Under the pieces are notes generated by a model that did not search any database, had not been told where the DNA came from, and worked only from the letters and a program-made list of their open reading frames with translations. Position numbers and translations under genes: made by a program. Of a stretch of 64,000 nucleotides of DNA, positions 61,045 to 64,000 are shown in pieces. The stretch spans positions 170,473 through 234,472 of the forward strand of contig NZ_SRHX01000004.1 in NCBI RefSeq assembly GCF_004565475.1. Reading direction: 5' to 3'. Each line of letters begins with the position of its first letter. Positions within the stretch are counted from its first letter, which is position 1. This DNA is from Lonepinella koalarum. GTDB taxonomy: Bacteria > Pseudomonadota > Gammaproteobacteria > Enterobacterales > Pasteurellaceae.

Positions 61045-61090
61045 AAAGTGCGGTGATTTTTGGAAATCTTTATCAAAAATACCGCACTTT
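61045..61090 (-). terminator. Inverted uptake-signal pair between nrdD and nrdG
   Basis: AAAGTGCGGT (61045-61054) and ACCGCACTTT (61081-61090) pair, with AT-rich complementary sequence inside. It lies 4 bases after the nrdD stop and 17 before nrdG, so it could keep activase levels below NrdD levels. Confidence 0.65.
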
Positions 61091-61093
61091 AGA

Positions 61094-63220
61094 TTATAAA
61101 TGTTTCACCCGACGTTTCACTTCTTCTTGTTTACCGGGGTTAAACGGTCGAGCATCCGGGCTACCTAAGTAACCGCACACACGACGAGTGACGGATACCG
61201 TATTACTATCATGGTTGCCACATTTAGGACAGGTAAAACCCTTACTTGTACACTCAAATTCACCAGTAAAACCACAAAGATAGCATTCGTCAATCGGTGT
61301 GTTTGTACCATAATAAGGCACTCGGTCATAACTATAATCCCACACATCTTCCAAAGCTTTGAGATTATGCTGAATATTTGGATATTCCCCATAACAAATA
61401 AAACCACCACTGGCTAACGGTGGATATGGCATCTCAAAATCCAGCTTATCGTATGGATTGACTTTCTTCTCTACATCGAGATGATAACTATTGGTGTAAT
61501 AACCTTTATCCGTCACCCCTTCAATAATCCCAAACTGTTTGGTATCCAAACGACAAAAACGATCACAAAGGTTTTCACTCGGTGTGGAATAAAGGCTAAA
61601 AGCGTAACCCGTTTCCGCACTCCAACATTTCACCGCATGGCTTAAATGTTGCACAATATTGATGCCTTTTTCTCGTAAAATTTCGCTATCATAAATATGT
61701 CCGGCTTGATATAACGCATTCACTGTCTCATAGATACCGATATAGCCAAGAGAAATAGACGCTCTGCCATTTTTGAAAATCTCCGCCACACCATCATCTG
61801 CTTTTAATCGTACGCCACAAGCCCCTTCCATATATAAAATTGGTGCGACTCGAGCTTTGGTTTGCTCAAGTCGTGCAATACGAGTTAATAAGGCTTTTTT
61901 AGCAACTGCTAAGCGTTGATCTAAAATTTGATAAAAACGCGATTCGGAACCTCGCGCTTCTAAAGCAATACGCGGTAAATTTAAACTCACCACGCCAAGA
62001 TTATTACGCCCATCATGAATTTCTTGTCCATGCTCTAGATATTTACCTAAAAAACTACGACAACCCATTGGGGCTTTAAATGATCCTGTGACGTTTACTA
62101 CTTGCTCATAATTTAAAATATCAGGATACATCCGCTTAGAAGCACATTCTAAGGCTAATTGTTTAATATCATAATTAGGATCCTGAATAGAATGATTCAC
62201 ACCTTTTTTGATCGTGAAGACTAATTTAGGGAAAACGGGGGTTTTATGATTCTTACCCAAGCCACGAATACGATTTTGTAAAATAGATTTTTGGATTAAA
62301 CGAGACTGCCAGCTTGTGCCTAAACCAAAACCAAAAGTCACAAAGGGGGTTTGACCATTTGCAGTATGTAACGTATTCACTTCATATTCTAAAGATTGAA
62401 ACGCATCAAAACATTCTTTTTCAATAAGCGTATTAGCATAACCTTGTGGATCAGGGATTTGCCACTGTTCGGCGATCTTAAGTAATTTCTCATAACTAAT
62501 TTGTACATAAGGTGCTAACACTTCATCAATTCGATTAATGGTTGTCCCACCATAAATATGGCTAGCTACTTGAGCAATAATTTGTGCGGTTACGGCCGTT
62601 GCCGTACCAATAGATCTAGGTGGTTCAATTTCTGCGTTACCCATTTTAAAACCTTGAGTCAGCATGCCATTGAGATCAACTAACATACAGTTAAACATAG
62701 GAAAAAATGGGGAATAGTCTAAATCATGGTAATGAATTTCACCTTTCTCGTGAGCATCAACCACATCTTTTGGTAACAAATATTGTTTAGCATAATGTTT
62801 AGCGACAATACCGGCTAATAAGTCTCGCTGTGTTGGGATAACTTTGGCATCTTTATTGGCATTTTCATTTAAAACCGCCATATTCGTTTGTTCAATCAAC
62901 CCTTCGATTTCTCGGGTTAAGGTGCTATGTTTTTCACGAGCAGAATCTCGATCGTGGCGATATTCAATATAAGCTCTTGCTACCTGTGGATATTCACTCG
63001 CCATTAATTTATTTTCTACGATATTTTGAATATGGCTAATGTCTATTTCTGTTTGATAAGTGGAAAAGATTTCATCACAAACTTGTTGACCGATTTTGTG
63101 ATAATAACGTTCATCATAAATATTGACGGCTTTAGATGCTTTTTTGATGGCATTAATAATCCGTTGAATTTCAAAACTAGCAAGTGAACCATCTCGCTTG
63201 GTAACAGAAAAAGAAACCAT
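61094..63220 (-). CDS. nrdD: Anaerobic ribonucleoside-triphosphate reductase
   Basis: Class III reductase making dNTPs without oxygen, 708 residues. N-terminal ATP-cone (VTKRDGSLASFEIQRIINAIKKA), the C-terminal zinc site (CYLCG and CPKCG) and the glycyl radical motif RRVCGYLGSPDARPFN are complete. ATG 63220 (MVSFSVTKRDGS) follows GGGG at good spacing; a 22-codon hydrophobic upstream extension is rejected. Two NrdR boxes and an FNR-like site lie upstream. Confidence 0.97.
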   Translation of the reverse strand: MVSFSVTKRDGSLASFEIQRIINAIKKASKAVNIYDERYYHKIGQQVCDEIFSTYQTEIDISHIQNIVENKLMASEYPQVARAYIEYRHDRDSAREKHSTLTREIEGLIEQTNMAVLNENANKDAKVIPTQRDLLAGIVAKHYAKQYLLPKDVVDAHEKGEIHYHDLDYSPFFPMFNCMLVDLNGMLTQGFKMGNAEIEPPRSIGTATAVTAQIIAQVASHIYGGTTINRIDEVLAPYVQISYEKLLKIAEQWQIPDPQGYANTLIEKECFDAFQSLEYEVNTLHTANGQTPFVTFGFGLGTSWQSRLIQKSILQNRIRGLGKNHKTPVFPKLVFTIKKGVNHSIQDPNYDIKQLALECASKRMYPDILNYEQVVNVTGSFKAPMGCRSFLGKYLEHGQEIHDGRNNLGVVSLNLPRIALEARGSESRFYQILDQRLAVAKKALLTRIARLEQTKARVAPILYMEGACGVRLKADDGVAEIFKNGRASISLGYIGIYETVNALYQAGHIYDSEILREKGINIVQHLSHAVKCWSAETGYAFSLYSTPSENLCDRFCRLDTKQFGIIEGVTDKGYYTNSYHLDVEKKVNPYDKLDFEMPYPPLASGGFICYGEYPNIQHNLKALEDVWDYSYDRVPYYGTNTPIDECYLCGFTGEFECTSKGFTCPKCGNHDSNTVSVTRRVCGYLGSPDARPFNPGKQEEVKRRVKHL

Positions 63221-63224
63221 AACA

Positions 63225-63271
63225 ACCCCATATATTGTGTTTATTAAAAATGAAAACACTATATATAGAAT
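63225..63271 (-). promoter_or_regulatory. Tandem NrdR boxes upstream of nrdD
   Basis: ACCCCATATATTGTGT (63225-63240) and ACACTATATATAGAAT (63256-63271) each match the NrdR consensus acaCwAtATaTwGtgt at about 14 of 16 positions. They are separated by 15 bp, giving 31 bp centre to centre, the standard spacing for cooperative NrdR binding. The proximal box overlaps the nrdD ribosome site region. Confidence 0.8.
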
Positions 63272-63306
63272 AATCATGAAATTCAAGTTAAAAATATGAC
63301 GAAAGT

Positions 63307-63320
63307 TTGACTCAGATCAA
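63307..63320 (-). promoter_or_regulatory. FNR-like site upstream of nrdD
   Basis: TTGAC-TCAG-ATCAA matches the FNR consensus TTGAT-N4-ATCAA with one mismatch, 87 bases upstream of the nrdD start codon. Anaerobic activation of nrdDG by FNR is known in enterics. Confidence 0.7.
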
Positions 63321-63502
63321 AGGTAAAAATTAACTCATTAATTTAGTTAAAGTAATTAAGCTAAAAATATTATGAATTTTTCACCGCACTAAAGTAAATA
63401 ACCCACAATGATCTGAAATTTGCAAAGCATATCAAATTTACGATACTTGAAGTATAAATTTACTGAATGAAAAATTAACAGATTAATAATAAAGAGATAA
63501 AA

Positions 63503-63578
63503 TGGCAGGGGCGGAGAGGCTCGAACTCCCAGCATTCGGTTTTGGAGACCGACGCTCTACCAATTGAACTACGCCCCT
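63503..63578 (-). tRNA. tRNA-Trp (CCA)
   Basis: 76 bases with encoded CCA (63503-63505). The acceptor stem AGGGGCG/CGCCCCT pairs, the anticodon loop CTCCAAA gives anticodon CCA, and the TTCGAGCC T-loop is normal. It is nearly identical to enteric tRNA-Trp. Last gene of the rRNA operon. Confidence 0.97.
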
Positions 63579-63613
63579 GTAAATAGAGAGCTGATTAAAT
63601 CAGCAAAATAAGT

Positions 63614-63690
63614 TGGCGGAATGGACGGGACTCGAACCCGCGACCCCCTGCGTGACAGGCAGGTATTCTAACCAGCTGAACTACCACTCC
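63614..63690 (-). tRNA. tRNA-Asp (GTC)
   Basis: 77 bases with encoded CCA (63614-63616). The acceptor GGAGTGG pairs with CCATTCC, allowing one G-T pair. The anticodon loop CTGTCAC gives anticodon GTC. It lies between the 5S gene and tRNA-Trp, a common distal arrangement of rRNA operons. Confidence 0.97.
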
Positions 63691-63701
63691 ACAAATTAGG
63701 T

Positions 63702-63816
63702 GTTGGCAGTGACCTACTCTCACATTGGGAAACCCAACACTACCATCGGCGTAACAGCATTTCACTTCTGAGTTCGGCATGGGATCAGGTGGAGCTACTG
63801 CACTATGGCTGCCAAA
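63702..63816 (-). rRNA. 5S ribosomal RNA, distal copy
   Basis: About 115 bases. The conserved core CCATGCCGAACTCAGAAGTGAAA and CGATGGTAGTGTTGGGTTTCCC are present. The terminal helix is TTGGCAG with CTGCCAA. It lies between the proximal 5S copy and tRNA-Asp; end positions are accurate to a few bases. Confidence 0.93.
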
Positions 63817-63867
63817 AATTCTTTATTTGGTTAATTCACTTAAGCAAGTGAACTAAGCAAATAAAAC

Positions 63868-63980
63868 CTGATAGTGACCTACTCTCACATTGGGAAACCC
63901 AACACTACCATCGGCATCACAGCATTTCACTTCTGAGTTCGGCATGGAATCAGGTGGCGCTACTGCATTATGACCATCAG
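63868..63980 (-). rRNA. 5S ribosomal RNA, proximal copy
   Basis: About 113 bases, tandem with the previous copy, 51 bases upstream in transcription. The same 5S core is present, but the terminal helix is CTGATGGTC with CTATCAG instead of TTGGCAG/CTGCCAA. A few internal differences are also seen (AGCGCC for AGCTCC, TGATGCC for TTACGCC). The 23S gene should lie just beyond the right edge. Confidence 0.9.
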
Positions 63981-64000
63981 AAATCAGGGTTCAGATGACA

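Noticed and set aside
63221..63286. Hydrophobic 22-codon extension of NrdD
   Set aside because: It would cross both NrdR boxes and has no family support.
63595..63780. Open frame across tRNA-Asp and 5S rRNA
   Set aside because: It lies entirely over RNA genes and is the usual spurious translation of tRNA-Asp.
1..64000. CRISPR array, prophage or intact insertion sequence
   Set aside because: No regularly spaced repeats, integrase, transposase or phage structural genes were seen; the gene content is almost entirely conserved core.

Overview
The window is a stretch of chromosomal core genome from a member of the Pasteurellaceae. The strongest sign is the Haemophilus-type DNA uptake signal (AAGTGCGGT / ACCGCACTT), present dozens of times in both orientations, inside genes and as inverted pairs in gaps. 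Gene content and order are also gammaproteobacterial: rpsU-dnaG-rpoD next to a divergent tsaD, rpsB-tsf-pyrH-frr, and tig-clpP-clpX-lon-ppiD. A full-length aconitase B argues against Haemophilus influenzae, which lacks the first part of the TCA cycle. The species cannot be named from this sequence alone.

Layout. 1-6.4 kb (minus): pnp, cut by the left edge, then the macromolecular synthesis operon rpsU-dnaG-rpoD. 6.6-12 kb: tsaD-tdk (plus), the yjjP-yjjB transporter pair (minus), proB (plus) and a membrane-anchored phosphoesterase (minus). 12-20.8 kb: acnB (minus), plsB plus an aromatic-acid-type MFS transporter (plus), and the CpxRA envelope-stress pair (minus). 21-24.1 kb: upp and uraA (uracil salvage), hda (replication control), rpsO. 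24.2-27.3 kb: cpdA and nudF, a phosphopantetheinyl transferase, and a BrnT-BrnA toxin-antitoxin pair. 27.3-34 kb (minus): htpG, an Opa-like outer-membrane barrel, sprT, frr, pyrH, tsf, rpsB. 34-42.7 kb (minus): the proteostasis cluster ppiD, lon, clpX, clpP, tig, then kbp. 42.8-49.8 kb (plus): ypfJ, plsY-mltG-tmk, then holB-tatD, interrupted by a phenolic acid decarboxylase gene (minus) and its divergent PadR regulator. 49.8-53.1 kb: folA, a TPP riboswitch, thiM-thiD-thiE, folB. 53.2-56.5 kb (minus): apaH, rsmA, surA, pyrR. 56.6-60.4 kb (plus): rdgB-hemW, rpiA, serA. 60.5-63.3 kb (minus): nrdD-nrdG. 63.5-64 kb (minus): the distal end of an rRNA operon, transcribed 5S-5S-tRNA-Asp-tRNA-Trp, with the 23S gene presumably beyond the right edge.

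Most of the window is ordinary housekeeping sequence. No prophage, intact insertion sequence or CRISPR array was seen. The features most worth a second look are: a modular multi-hairpin dispersed repeat found in three gaps; a G9 homopolymer at the last codons of cpxR that could change its Cys/His-rich tail and its coupling to cpxA; a brnTA promoter whose -10 box sits in a perfect palindrome; the padC/padR cassette placed inside a conserved operon; tandem NrdR boxes with an FNR site upstream of nrdDG; two side-by-side 5S genes with different terminal helices; and a 24-bp perfect inverted repeat between tsf and pyrH. I found no clearly new multi-gene system; these are small-scale regulatory and structural observations.
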